Shown piece by piece: positions 1-7,854 of a stretch of DNA of 13,958 bases. Below the pieces are notes generated by a model. The model did no database searches. It saw only the letters and a program-made list of their open reading frames with translations, and was not told the DNA's origin. The DNA is from Candidatus Iainarchaeum sp. (GTDB lineage Archaea > Iainarchaeota > Iainarchaeia > Iainarchaeales > JAAZKV01). Position 1 is the stretch's first letter, and the number at the start of each line of letters is the position of its first letter. The position numbers and the translations under genes are program-made. Location: contig JAQVAR010000014.1 of assembly GCA_028690725.1 (NCBI GenBank), forward strand, positions 1 to 13,958, read 5' to 3'.

Positions 1-2285
1 GCTCTACCGTCTGGGCTGTGTGGAAAATTCTTTTGATAACAAACAAAAATATTATCATATTTTGCCCAAGAACCATTACATTCAACAGCACATTCTAAAC
101 CATTTTGATCTTGATTCCAAACAAACTTTCCATCTGGACAAATGGGGTTTCTTTCATCTTCACAATTAGTATCATCATTGCATATTTCTCTTCCATTATC
201 AAAGGGTTTTACACAAACAAATTCTTCGTTCTCATTAACCAAGCATTCATAACCATTATTATAATCACAACTCAAACAAGGGGTTCTATCTAAACCTCTT
301 ATTAAATAAACATAAAATTTATTAGTTCCTTTAACTAATGCCCCATTATTAATTTCTAAAAAATCTTCTCTAAAACCATTCAAACTTACTGTAATAAAAA
401 AACTTTCTTCTAAACCAACATAATTACTAGAAAAACTGTCTTGTGAAAAAATCATATTTTCTTTAAAAATCAAAATGTTATTTCTAGTTTCATATAATTT
501 AACTATTGCTTGGCTTTGACTTGGAATTATTTGTTTATTATTAAAATTTTTTAAAACAATTTCAATTTTTGCTACATTTGTGTTTATATGAATATTAAAA
601 AATCCCGTTTCTCCTTCTGAAACAATTTGTTTGTTACTATCAGCAATTGTTGTTCTGTAATTTGCTCTTGCAAAAAATTTTCCGGGAGTTAATGCGTTAT
701 AAAAACTCATTCCTGCAGAATTTGTATCTTTTGTATCAACTAAACCAACAAAAGTAAATTCTCTTTCAATTATTTCTTGCCACAAAAAAGTTTTTATGCC
801 TGGAATTAAAGCATTATTTTCTCCAACAGTTACGCTTACTAATGCCTTAGAACTATTTGTTTCAGTAGTCTTTCTAACTTCTATTATTTCATAACTACTG
901 TTGTTATAATCTATTAATGTTGGAACAAAAATTTTTGTATTATATCCTTGTTTTTTTATGACCCCAATAACTCTTCCAACATGTTCAACACTAAATTGTT
1001 TTGCTTCTAACAAACCATTAGAATCAGTTGTTCCAGAAAAAATTTGTGGTATTGGGGTACCATCACTCTCATAACCAAGAAATATATTTCCGTCTGTTCT
1101 AGCAATGTAAAAATTAACAGTTGCTCCAGGAACAGGACCATCATTATCTACTATTTTTATAAATGCTTTTCTTTTCTTATCTTCGGGTATTAATTCTAAT
1201 TCTATTGATGCTTCGGTTGTCTTTCCAACAGAAATTTGTATTTTCACATTATTATCTGAAGTCAAAGGGTAATAGTTATTTTCTGGATCATTAATTGTTA
1301 TAGTATAAGTTCCTTCTTCTAATGTTTTTGTCGCAAAACCATTACTAACTGTCATCGCAGTCTCATTAAAACCTTCTCCTGAAAAATTAACCCTGAGCCC
1401 AGAAATTGGTTTGCTCTCATTACTACCTTTTTCGCTAACAAAAATGATTGCTGTTCCTTCTTTTGTTGGAATTTTATCTAAAATAATATCAATTGTTGAA
1501 TCAGGTGAAGGATTTCTAGAAGAATTATTTTTTTCATAACCTGCAGCTCCTGCTTCCTCAATTAAAAAATCACAATTAGTTTCATTTAATTTAACTAGTC
1601 CATCCCTCGCACCATCAGCACTATCATTAACAGTTTTTGAAACAGAACTATTTTTACAACTAAATTTTATATATGCTTGATCATTATCTTTTATTAAAGA
1701 ATTATTTGATGAATCAATCAATCTTACTGTAACGGATCCATAAACTACTGGTGGGTCAATAGGAATTGGTTGTAAAAAAATTTCTTTTTCGAGAACTCCT
1801 GATTCCAGTTGAAGCTGTTCGCTTTCATAACCTGTTTTTTTAGCATTAATATATCCTTCAAAATCATCTCTCCTTCCAAAAAGCATTCCAAAAAACAATG
1901 CATAAATATTTTTTCCTAATCCTTGTACCTCTGAAATAGCTTTTCCATCATTAGCAGTAATAACAGTTATTTCTTGGTCATTTACAAAACCATTTATTGC
2001 AACACCAGACAACAAAGTATTATCAGTTGAATCATAAACCGTGAAAGTTAATTCAAAAGGAGAAGTAAATTGAATAAAATAACCTAATAATATTATGATA
2101 AAGAATAATACTAATAAGAACAATACAAAACTTGGTATTACATTATCAATAGGATCAATTATTTTGTAAACTGGTATTTTTGGCTCAATTTTGTCAAGCA
2201 TATTATACCATTTATCTTCGAAAAAATAGTAAAAATTTTTGAATTTTTGAACAATTCTATCAAGTATATTTTCTCCCCTAGGCAT
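1..2285 (-). CDS. Large membrane-anchored surface protein with Ig-like/Cna-B-like repeats (partial, C-terminus outside window)
   Basis: I read this open frame by translating the minus strand; it runs 761 codons without a stop and leaves the window at base 1. A charged and aromatic cytoplasmic N-terminus (residues 1-48) precedes one strong membrane helix at about 50-72 (SFVLFLLVLFFIIILLG), so the protein is probably type II, with the rest outside the cell. The outside part is Asn/Ser/Thr-rich and holds several beta-sandwich-like units of the peptidase-regulatory/Cna-B style, with patterns such as 'TDSNGLLEAKQFSVE' followed by 'KKQGYNTKIFVP'. From residue 670 onward it becomes cysteine-rich: ten Cys in about 85 residues, against only two Cys earlier in the exported part, which suggests a disulfide-bonded EGF-like module. 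The ATG at 2285 lies 28 bp below TTATAA, fitting a leaderless mRNA. The specific role (adhesion, cell-cell contact, cell-wall binding) cannot be read from the sequence. Confidence 0.8.
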   Translation of the reverse strand, partial: MPRGENILDRIVQKFKNFYYFFEDKWYNMLDKIEPKIPVYKIIDPIDNVIPSFVLFLLVLFFIIILLGYFIQFTSPFELTFTVYDSTDNTLLSGVAINGFVNDQEITVITANDGKAISEVQGLGKNIYALFFGMLFGRRDDFEGYINAKKTGYESEQLQLESGVLEKEIFLQPIPIDPPVVYGSVTVRLIDSSNNSLIKDNDQAYIKFSCKNSSVSKTVNDSADGARDGLVKLNETNCDFLIEEAGAAGYEKNNSSRNPSPDSTIDIILDKIPTKEGTAIIFVSEKGSNESKPISGLRVNFSGEGFNETAMTVSNGFATKTLEEGTYTITINDPENNYYPLTSDNNVKIQISVGKTTEASIELELIPEDKKRKAFIKIVDNDGPVPGATVNFYIARTDGNIFLGYESDGTPIPQIFSGTTDSNGLLEAKQFSVEHVGRVIGVIKKQGYNTKIFVPTLIDYNNSSYEIIEVRKTTETNSSKALVSVTVGENNALIPGIKTFLWQEIIEREFTFVGLVDTKDTNSAGMSFYNALTPGKFFARANYRTTIADSNKQIVSEGETGFFNIHINTNVAKIEIVLKNFNNKQIIPSQSQAIVKLYETRNNILIFKENMIFSQDSFSSNYVGLEESFFITVSLNGFREDFLEINNGALVKGTNKFYVYLIRGLDRTPCLSCDYNNGYECLVNENEEFVCVKPFDNGREICNDDTNCEDERNPICPDGKFVWNQDQNGLECAVECNGSWAKYDNIFVCYQKNFPHSPDGR

Positions 2286-2307
2286 GTAACCACTAATAAT
2301 AAAATGC

Positions 2308-2313
2308 TTATAA
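2308..2313 (-). promoter_or_regulatory. TATA box for the surface-protein gene (leaderless)
   Basis: TTATAA on the minus strand lies at -28 to -23 relative to the ATG at 2285. This is the spacing expected when an archaeal transcript starts at or next to the start codon. No Shine-Dalgarno is visible upstream of the ATG, which agrees with leaderless expression. Confidence 0.5.
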
Positions 2314-2326
2314 TATGAAATGTATT

Positions 2327-2340
2327 GTTTATTAATAAAC
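2327..2340. repeat. 14-bp perfect palindrome upstream of the surface-protein promoter
   Basis: GTTTATTAATAAAC reads the same on both strands and lies 14 bp upstream of the TATA box of the surface-protein gene. It could be an operator. A 14-bp palindrome is expected about once by chance in an AT-rich window this size, so the call is weak. The remainder of the 2286-2455 gap shows no gene or RNA that I can recognise. Confidence 0.25.
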
Positions 2341-2455
2341 TTTTTGGGAAACAAATTTGGATTAGTTTAACTCATTTTGACTTAATCATTTAATATTGAA
2401 AGTTTTGTAATATTCTTTTTTTAAAGTTTTTTTTTATAAAAATGTCTTTTTATTT

Positions 2456-5400
2456 TTATAATATTTTTAATTGTTTTTTCAAATCCAAAGTTATTTTTTT
2501 TCCAAGCAATGATTCTATTTTTATAATATTTTTTTTAATATCGCTTGGTTTTTTTACTCCAATTCTAAATAATTTTCTAGCTCTAACCCTACCAATTCCT
2601 TTCAATTCAACTAATCCCAATAATTCTTCCTTAACACCATACTTTATTCTTTTATTCAATTTTTTTGCTGGAATAAAATGCCTTTCAATTCCAAGAACTT
2701 TTGATAATTCAATGGTAGAATATGAGAGCCAGTCAATAATTCTATTTTTTCCAAAAAGAGTTCCTGGTGCTAGACCAAAATCTTCAAATAATTTTTGTTC
2801 AGAAAATTCATTAATCCATTTTTCTAATAAAAAAGCGTAAAAAAAAGTTTCTAAAGAATTATTATCAAATAACAATTTTTCTTTTTTAAAAGGTAATTTT
2901 GAAATTGTTGAATTAAATTCTTCTAAAATAATTTTGTTTATTTTTTTTGGAATGCTTATTTTTGGGTCAAGTTCAGAACAATTTGCCCAAGCAAAAAGAT
3001 AAGTGATATCATCAAAATTTTTTTCATTTTTTAAAGCGTTTATTAATTCAAAAGCACTTTTTGGGTCCAAAAATAAATCACTTACTCTCTTACCCATTTT
3101 TGTACAAGAAAAATAATTTTTGTTTTTTTCTACAAAATTCATTTCTATCAAATTATCTATTATTATTAATATTTTTTCATAAATTTCAAAAATAGATCCA
3201 TTTTGTTTTGCAAACAAAGTTTTTTCAAAAAAATTCCAAACACTCTTATCATCAAACAAATCATTTGTTGCAATTAAACCAAGAACATGTGTTCTTAATG
3301 TTGATTCAGAACCAAGATTTGAAATTATTGGTTCTATTTCGCCATTAATATATTTTTCAACAAATAATTCTTTTTGTGATTCATTATTAGCAATAATAAT
3401 ACTCTTTCCTTCTAAAGAAAATTTTGGTCTACCGCTTCTTCCAGCACATTGTTTGTATTCTCTAATTGGTATTAATTCCATACCTCTTGAAGAATATCTA
3501 TAAAGCGAGGGTATGATCACATAATCTGCTGGTGTGTTGATACCGGCTGAATTATGAATAATAAAACCATTTGCAACAAACAAATTGTCTGTATTTTTGT
3601 TTGATAATGAAACATCATAAACAAAAGAATAATTTTTGCTAATAGTGCCTATTTTTTTAACAAAATCCCAATAAATATCTTTTTCAAAATCATTGTTGCG
3701 CCAACCTTTTTTTAATTTTTTTACAATGATTTTTTTACAGATTGGGCAATTCGAATAGTTGTGAATTATTGTTTCTTTATTTCGTACTATATTATAATAG
3801 ACTTTTTTACCAATTTCATTCAATTCCCATTGAACCCGATTTCCTTTTTTAGTCCTTTTTATTAATTCAAAATGGTGGTCTAGTCTTTTTTCTCCATGAT
3901 ATGGTTTAAAACCAAGTTTTTTTTCAATTTGGTTTGAAAACATTTTTTTTTCTTTACCCAACAATTTTATTATTTTTATTTTTTTTTGCCCCCAAATTTT
4001 TTGGTTTTTTGTTCGCCCAGTAAATAAATCATTATAAATCTTGTAGTTGCAATTTTTGCATTTAAGGTATAGTTTATTGTTTTTTAATTTTTTAACAATT
4101 TTTTTAAGTTCATCCTGTTTTCGCTTAATTTTAAAACCAATTTCTTTTTCAAAATTAATAATTGATTTTTTATGTGCAATCAGGATTTCATAGTTTGGTT
4201 TTGTAAAATATGTTTTTTTGCTAATTTTTATTTTTGAGCCTTTTCTTTTTCTTAAATTTGTAACAATTCCAAATGTTAATAATAATTGTTGGATATCTTT
4301 AATCAGTTGTATTGAATTATTTGAAAAACTTAAGTGGCCTCTTTTTTCTACACAACCATCAGTATCAAATAATCCTTGTAATAAAGCCCTAGTTTCTTTT
4401 ACACCAATTTGTTTTAATTCTTCACAAATATGTTTGTTAACTCCAGTTTCAATTCCAACGTTAACTAAAAACTCTCTAACCCATTTTTGTTTTGTTAATT
4501 TAACATATTTTGTTCCAAATGTATTGATACAACTTTTATAATTAAGATTTAAATACTTACAAGTTTTTATAGTTTCAACAAATATTTCATTGTCTTCGCT
4601 AATTATTGAAGGATTACTTTTATAAATTATTTTATTACCTTGTTTTGTTGCACCTGAATGGCCATCACCAAGCATTATCCCAATAAAATAAGCTATTTGT
4701 GGATTTATTAATTTGTTAGTATACTCATTGTCAATTGTAAAAAAATTAATTTTATATTTTTTTGGACGCGCCTTCCATAATTTGCCCACAGTTGCAATTT
4801 TATCAGATTTTTTAATTTTGTTTGCAGTAATAATTAATTTTTCATTATTTCTTTTAATTAACATTTTATGGTTACTTGTTACTCTAATTTTATGTCCACT
4901 ATTTGATTCGATTTCAATTATTTTTTGGTTACTATAATTTTTAACAACTTGTTGTGGGCGCACACTAATAGTTTTTCCATTTTTTAATGCCAAAATTCTT
5001 GAATTGTTATGACTAAACTTTTGAACTTGTATTTTTGTTGTTCCTTGCCAAAGTTCAGTTTCGGGAACGATACACAATGTTGTTGTCGAACAAATAATTT
5101 TTATTAAACCATTTCTAAAATTTTGTTCAACTAATTCTCTTTGTTTTTGTAATAGTCCTGCGTGATGAAATCCAACACCATTTTTTATGCATTGTGACAG
5201 AGAAAAACATTGTTCGGTTGGTTGTTCTAAAACATTCAATATTTTTTCACTTATTTTTTCCAATTCTTTTTTTTCTCTTTCTTTTAAAAAATTTTTTAGT
5301 TCTTTTGAAATTTTTTTTGCCTGGCCCTCTGCTCTTTTTCTAGAATTTAAAAAAAATAAGAATTGTTTTTCAAAAACATTTTTTTCAACTAATTCTTCAA

Positions 5401-6046
5401 CACTATTTTCATCAATACTATCATTATTATATTCTATATTTTTTTCTAAACAAATTCCTTCTAATAATTTAGTTGGCCTAAAATTACTTTCAATTAATTC
5501 TGCTTGTAACCACTCAGCTAATTCTCTAGCATTACTAATAGTTGCGCTCAAACCAACTATTATCAAATCTTTTTTAAAATTTCTTAGTTGTGTAAGGCCT
5601 ATTTCTAATGTTGGCCCCCTACTACTATCTAATTCATGAATTTCATCAACAATTAAACAACCAATATTATTCAACCATTCCGCTTTGTGTCTTTGAAGAC
5701 TTAATAATTTTTCATAAGTTGTCAAAATAACATCAAATTTTTTTAAATACGAACTATTAGAATCTAGGTCTCCTGTAGACAGAGCAAATTTTATTTCAGG
5801 ATACTTTTTTTTGAAATCATTATAATGTTCTGATGCTAATGCTCGCAAAGGGCAAGTGTAAATAACCTTCTTTTTTTTGTTATAAACATTATCAATCATG
5901 AATAATTCAGCAATAATTGTTTTTCCACTAGCTGTTGGTGAAGAAACAACAATGTTTTTTTCAAAACCTTTTTCAATAACCTTTTTTTGAACTGGATTAA
6001 AATCTTTAAAACCATTTGATTGAATAACTTTTTCAACAGTATTCAT
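2456..6046 (-). CDS. hel308: Hel308-family superfamily 2 DNA helicase, intein-containing precursor
   Basis: This is an ATP-dependent 3'-5' DNA helicase of the archaeal Hel308/Hjm family, related to PolQ helicase and acting in replication-fork repair and recombination. The precursor is 1196 aa; without the intein (residues 325-832) the helicase is 688 aa, the normal family length. Visible motifs are a Q-motif-like FNPVQ (16-20), Walker A PTASGKT (37-43), motif Ia CPLRALA (65-71), DEIH (134-137), GLSAT (165-169), a HHAGL element (294-298), motif V split as STTTL|SAGINTPA, and motif VI QCAGRSGRP (866-874). The C-terminal extein carries the winged-helix and ratchet regions, then a helix-hairpin-helix tail (about 1143-1196, LVELKGIGRVRARKLFRIG). 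The ATG at 6046 has a TTAAAA box about 28 bp upstream. Helicase activity should depend on protein splicing, because motif V is interrupted. Confidence 0.95.
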   Translation of the reverse strand: MNTVEKVIQSNGFKDFNPVQKKVIEKGFEKNIVVSSPTASGKTIIAELFMIDNVYNKKKKVIYTCPLRALASEHYNDFKKKYPEIKFALSTGDLDSNSSYLKKFDVILTTYEKLLSLQRHKAEWLNNIGCLIVDEIHELDSSRGPTLEIGLTQLRNFKKDLIIVGLSATISNARELAEWLQAELIESNFRPTKLLEGICLEKNIEYNNDSIDENSVEELVEKNVFEKQFLFFLNSRKRAEGQAKKISKELKNFLKEREKKELEKISEKILNVLEQPTEQCFSLSQCIKNGVGFHHAGLLQKQRELVEQNFRNGLIKIICSTTTLCIVPETELWQGTTKIQVQKFSHNNSRILALKNGKTISVRPQQVVKNYSNQKIIEIESNSGHKIRVTSNHKMLIKRNNEKLIITANKIKKSDKIATVGKLWKARPKKYKINFFTIDNEYTNKLINPQIAYFIGIMLGDGHSGATKQGNKIIYKSNPSIISEDNEIFVETIKTCKYLNLNYKSCINTFGTKYVKLTKQKWVREFLVNVGIETGVNKHICEELKQIGVKETRALLQGLFDTDGCVEKRGHLSFSNNSIQLIKDIQQLLLTFGIVTNLRKRKGSKIKISKKTYFTKPNYEILIAHKKSIINFEKEIGFKIKRKQDELKKIVKKLKNNKLYLKCKNCNYKIYNDLFTGRTKNQKIWGQKKIKIIKLLGKEKKMFSNQIEKKLGFKPYHGEKRLDHHFELIKRTKKGNRVQWELNEIGKKVYYNIVRNKETIIHNYSNCPICKKIIVKKLKKGWRNNDFEKDIYWDFVKKIGTISKNYSFVYDVSLSNKNTDNLFVANGFIIHNSAGINTPADYVIIPSLYRYSSRGMELIPIREYKQCAGRSGRPKFSLEGKSIIIANNESQKELFVEKYINGEIEPIISNLGSESTLRTHVLGLIATNDLFDDKSVWNFFEKTLFAKQNGSIFEIYEKILIIIDNLIEMNFVEKNKNYFSCTKMGKRVSDLFLDPKSAFELINALKNEKNFDDITYLFAWANCSELDPKISIPKKINKIILEEFNSTISKLPFKKEKLLFDNNSLETFFYAFLLEKWINEFSEQKLFEDFGLAPGTLFGKNRIIDWLSYSTIELSKVLGIERHFIPAKKLNKRIKYGVKEELLGLVELKGIGRVRARKLFRIGVKKPSDIKKNIIKIESLLGKKITLDLKKQLKIL
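3551..5074 (-). mobile_element. Intein (508 aa) with LAGLIDADG homing endonuclease, inserted in Hel308 motif V
   Basis: The insertion runs from Cys325 to Asn832 of the precursor and splits helicase motif V between STTTL and SAGIN. All splicing landmarks are present: block A nucleophile Cys325 (CIVPETEL), block B with TSNH (390-393), block F VYDVSL...FVANGFIIHN, penultimate His831, terminal Asn832, and Ser833 as the first downstream extein residue. Two LAGLIDADG helices, FIGIMLGDG (454-462, Asp461) and LLQGLFDTDG (555-564, Asp563), keep their acidic residues, so the endonuclease looks intact. The intein is in frame with no stops and has the same AT-rich composition as the host gene, arguing against a very recent arrival from a GC-richer source. 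Inteins in Hel308 genes are known in other archaea. Whether this insertion site matches theirs needs an alignment. Confidence 0.95.
3731..4069 (-). other. CxxC / winged-helix-like / CxxC insert inside the intein
   Basis: This is precursor residues about 660-772, after the second LAGLIDADG half and before splicing block F. It opens with a CxxC knuckle (CKNC, 663-666). A segment with a winged helix-turn-helix pattern follows (about 688-752): helix KIIKLLGKEK, helix MFSNQIEKKLGF, a basic helix containing KRLDHHFELI, then a wing-like TKKGNRVQWEL. It ends with a second CxxC (CPIC, 767-770). The four Cys could join into one zinc site, bringing the ends of the winged helix together. By analogy with extra DNA-recognition regions in other homing endonucleases, it probably binds target DNA. 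The fold assignment is from pattern only. Confidence 0.55.
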
Positions 6047-6068
6047 AATTAAAAAATTGTTAATTGGG

Positions 6069-6076
6069 TTTTAATT
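6069..6076 (-). promoter_or_regulatory. Candidate TATA box for hel308
   Basis: AATTAAAA on the minus strand lies about 23-30 bp upstream of the hel308 ATG, giving a leaderless or near-leaderless start. No Shine-Dalgarno is present before the ATG. Confidence 0.4.
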
Positions 6077-6122
6077 CTTTTGCAAGGTGTTGTGCCGAGA
6101 AAACAATTAATCATATTAAATT

Positions 6123-6932
6123 TTAATTTAATTTTCTTATTTTTTCTCTTATTATTTCTTCGTCTTCTGGATTAGTAACTCCAAACCAATCGTCATTAGT
6201 TGATAACAATTTTAATTCTAATTTTTTTTCTCTTAATAGTTCTCCAAGTTCAACGGGTAACAAACATTCTATTTTTCTATTATTTTTATTATTTTTTTTA
6301 AAATTGTAAAGTTTTTTTTCAAGTAATTGTAAAGCATTTTTTGGTAAACCAAACAAGTTCATGCTACATAATGTTTTTTTGGTTAAATTTTTTTCTTCCA
6401 AATTATTTTTTTCAATGTCAAAAAACTCTTTTATTCCTAATATATTATTTTTTTTATCAATTTCAAAAATGCCTCTGTTCGTTTTTCCTGTTTCTGGAAT
6501 TACTTTTCCTAATTCAAACCCAATACAACAACCCTTTCCATCATTTTTTTCTAAAAATTCTTTTGCAATTTTTAAAGATTTTTCTCCATACAAATCATCT
6601 CCATTACAAACAACAAAATTTTCTTTAACAATGTTAATTGCTGAAACTAATGCATCAACTGTTCCAAAAGGTTTGTCCCTCGTTTCTTTGTCAAACTTTT
6701 GTTCAGCATAAAAAATTGGTATCCCTTCAAAATTATTTCCAAATTTTTTTTTAAAAGGAATCTCGGTTTTTTCTCCAACAACAAAAACAATTTTTTCAAA
6801 ACCAGCTTTTTTTGCTTGTAGCATTGACAATTCTATTAATGTTTCATTATTTGGCCCTATTCTGGCAAATTGCTTTATTTTTCCATTAAATCTGCTTGAC
6901 AAACCAGCAACCAAATAAACTATTGTAATCAT
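6123..6932 (-). CDS. Nucleotidyltransferase (NTP_transferase / sugar-1-phosphate nucleotidyltransferase-like)
   Basis: Proteins of this family transfer a nucleotide from an NTP to a sugar phosphate, making activated sugars for surface glycans and lipids. Numbering here starts at an upstream in-frame TTG at 6941; the ATG at 6932 is residue 4 and is the start I prefer, giving 269 aa. Visible signatures are the nucleotide-binding loop LVAGLSSRF (10-18) with basic residues KIKQF after it, FGTVDAL (92-98), the metal-binding NGDD (113-116) and the C-terminal WFGVTNPED (252-260). The loop differs from the textbook GxGTRxxP form, so the substrate cannot be named. The gene sits 76 bp upstream of hel308 on the same strand, but a promoter-like box in that gap suggests separate expression. 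Its start is only 27 bp from the start of the divergent small gene at 6960. Confidence 0.85.
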   Translation of the reverse strand: MITIVYLVAGLSSRFNGKIKQFARIGPNNETLIELSMLQAKKAGFEKIVFVVGEKTEIPFKKKFGNNFEGIPIFYAEQKFDKETRDKPFGTVDALVSAINIVKENFVVCNGDDLYGEKSLKIAKEFLEKNDGKGCCIGFELGKVIPETGKTNRGIFEIDKKNNILGIKEFFDIEKNNLEEKNLTKKTLCSMNLFGLPKNALQLLEKKLYNFKKNNKNNRKIECLLPVELGELLREKKLELKLLSTNDDWFGVTNPEDEEIIREKIRKLN

Positions 6933-6959
6933 TAATACCAAAAAAATTAAGTACTTGAA

Positions 6960-7217
6960 ATGCTTAAATATGTTGTGCCTAGAATAAGCAAATTTTTTAG
7001 GAAAAGACCATTACAGGAACCTTTAAAAAAAATTAAGCCTGATTTAATGGTTATTAGTTCTGCTATTAACAAAATTTCATTACTCAAATCTTTGAAAAAA
7101 GAATGGGTTTTTGAAATAGAACAACAAATAGTGGATTCTAATTTGTCTAATCGTGAAAAAAACATTTTTAGGGAAAGGTTAAGAAATGCTGTTGCAAAAT
7201 CAAGAAAATTAAAATGA
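6960..7217 (+). CDS. Small basic protein, unknown function
   Basis: This is an 85-residue, strongly basic protein. An N-terminal amphipathic stretch (LKYVVPRISKFFRKRPLQ) is followed by predicted helices (about 30-80) ending in a Lys/Arg-rich tail (RERLRNAVAKSRKLK). It has no membrane helix, no cysteine and no motif I recognise; the charge would fit nucleic-acid or ribosome association, which is inference only. The coding strand was chosen because codon and residue use (Lys, Glu, Asn, Ile) match the other genes, whereas the opposite frame gives a Ser/Cys/Phe-rich peptide typical of antisense reading. The ATG has no Shine-Dalgarno. An ATTAATA element about 29 bp upstream, inside the 5' end of the divergent nucleotidyltransferase gene, could serve a leaderless start. 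It ends 2 bp before the stop of the convergent PIN-domain gene. Confidence 0.6.
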   Translation: MLKYVVPRISKFFRKRPLQEPLKKIKPDLMVISSAINKISLLKSLKKEWVFEIEQQIVDSNLSNREKNIFRERLRNAVAKSRKLK

Positions 7218-7219
7218 TT

Positions 7220-7666
7220 TTATTTGAATGGGTTAATTGTTTTTATTCCCTCAAATTCTCCAAAATCTTTTTCATTTTCAGTTATTATATTTGTTATATT
7301 GTTTCTCATCATGGTTGCTATTATTAAAGCATCATAAAAAGTTTTTCTATTTTTTGTTAATTCAATTGCAGTTATTATGTCGGTTGGTAGTTCTGGAACC
7401 AAAATAAATTTTCTTCCAAAAAAAATAATTTTTTCTCTAATATCTTCACTACTTAAATTTGTTTTGTTAAACATGACATTAGAAAATTCTTTTAAATTTT
7501 GGATTGATATAATTATTTTTTTGTTTTTAATAAAATCAGAAATTCTATTGTGTTTTTCTTCTTCATTAATGTTAATCAAATAAATTAGCATGTTCGTATC
7601 AAGGAAAAATTCTTCTATAATTTGCTTCTTGTCTGTCAAACTTAATTTTTCCCAAATCTTTTGCAT
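7220..7666 (-). CDS. vapC: VapC-like PIN-domain ribonuclease toxin
   Basis: PIN-domain toxins are Mg2+-dependent RNases that cut tRNA, rRNA or mRNA when freed from their antitoxin. All acidic positions are visible: Asp23 in FFLDTNMLIYL, Glu60 in NLKEFSNVM, Asp112 in FYDALIIA, and Glu130/Asp134 in ITENEKDF. Length is 148 aa, a little above the usual 130-140 because of an extra N-terminal stretch. The ATG at 7666 has GGTGA three bases upstream; a TTG at 7639 is an alternative closer to the PIN core. With the ATG, the gene overlaps the 3' end of vapB by 68 bp in another frame, so translation of the pair is probably coupled. The gene ends 2 bp from the convergent small gene. Confidence 0.88.
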   Translation of the reverse strand: MQKIWEKLSLTDKKQIIEEFFLDTNMLIYLININEEEKHNRISDFIKNKKIIISIQNLKEFSNVMFNKTNLSSEDIREKIIFFGRKFILVPELPTDIITAIELTKNRKTFYDALIIATMMRNNITNIITENEKDFGEFEGIKTINPFK

Positions 7667-7847
7667 TATTCACCATCTCCCAAAAATCTTTATCAGCTTC
7701 TCCTTTATCTTTTTTGGATTTTACTAAATCAATTCCTTCTTCAACAATTTTTGAAAGAGAACCTTTTTTTCCATCATATTTTTCCATTGCTAATTGCCTC
7801 AATTCTTTTTCCTTTTCTTTACTCAAAGATAAAACTATTTGAACCAT
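7599..7847 (-). CDS. vapB: VapB-like antitoxin
   Basis: This 82-residue partner of the PIN toxin would bind and silence VapC and repress its own promoter. The N-terminus has the short strand plus two-helix pattern of ribbon-helix-helix-type antitoxins (MVQIVLSLSKEKEKELRQLA, then GSLSKIVEEGIDLV). The Lys/Asp-rich C-terminal half (about 45-82) would be the toxin-wrapping tail. The ATG at 7847 has no Shine-Dalgarno; an AT-only palindrome (7855-7878) sits at -8 to -31 and covers the expected TATA position, so a leaderless, self-repressed promoter is likely. Read-through from the mini-gene operon upstream is also possible. Family assignment rests on position, size and pattern rather than on a diagnostic motif. 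Confidence 0.8.
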   Translation of the reverse strand: MVQIVLSLSKEKEKELRQLAMEKYDGKKGSLSKIVEEGIDLVKSKKDKGEADKDFWEMVNNAKDLGKIKFDRQEANYRRIFP

Positions 7848-7854
7848 AAAATAA

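Noticed and set aside
2442..2840. Plus-strand open frame of 132 codons opposite the Hel308 C-terminus
   Set aside because: It is Phe/Leu/Ser-rich, the usual look of antisense translation of a Lys/Glu/Asn-rich gene, and overlaps a well-supported helicase domain.
5230..5345. Long T/A homopolymer runs in the hel308 gene that could signal frameshifts
   Set aside because: The frame stays open and all helicase and intein motifs are in the same frame across these runs.
4218..5639. Several plus-strand frames of 74-150 codons within the hel308/intein region
   Set aside because: They are antisense shadows of conserved Hel308 and intein sequence, with no Shine-Dalgarno or recognisable domain.
6947..7165. 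Minus-strand frame of 72 codons opposite the small basic gene
   Set aside because: It is Ser/Cys/Phe-rich and fits the shadow pattern; the plus-strand frame has residue and codon use like the other genes.
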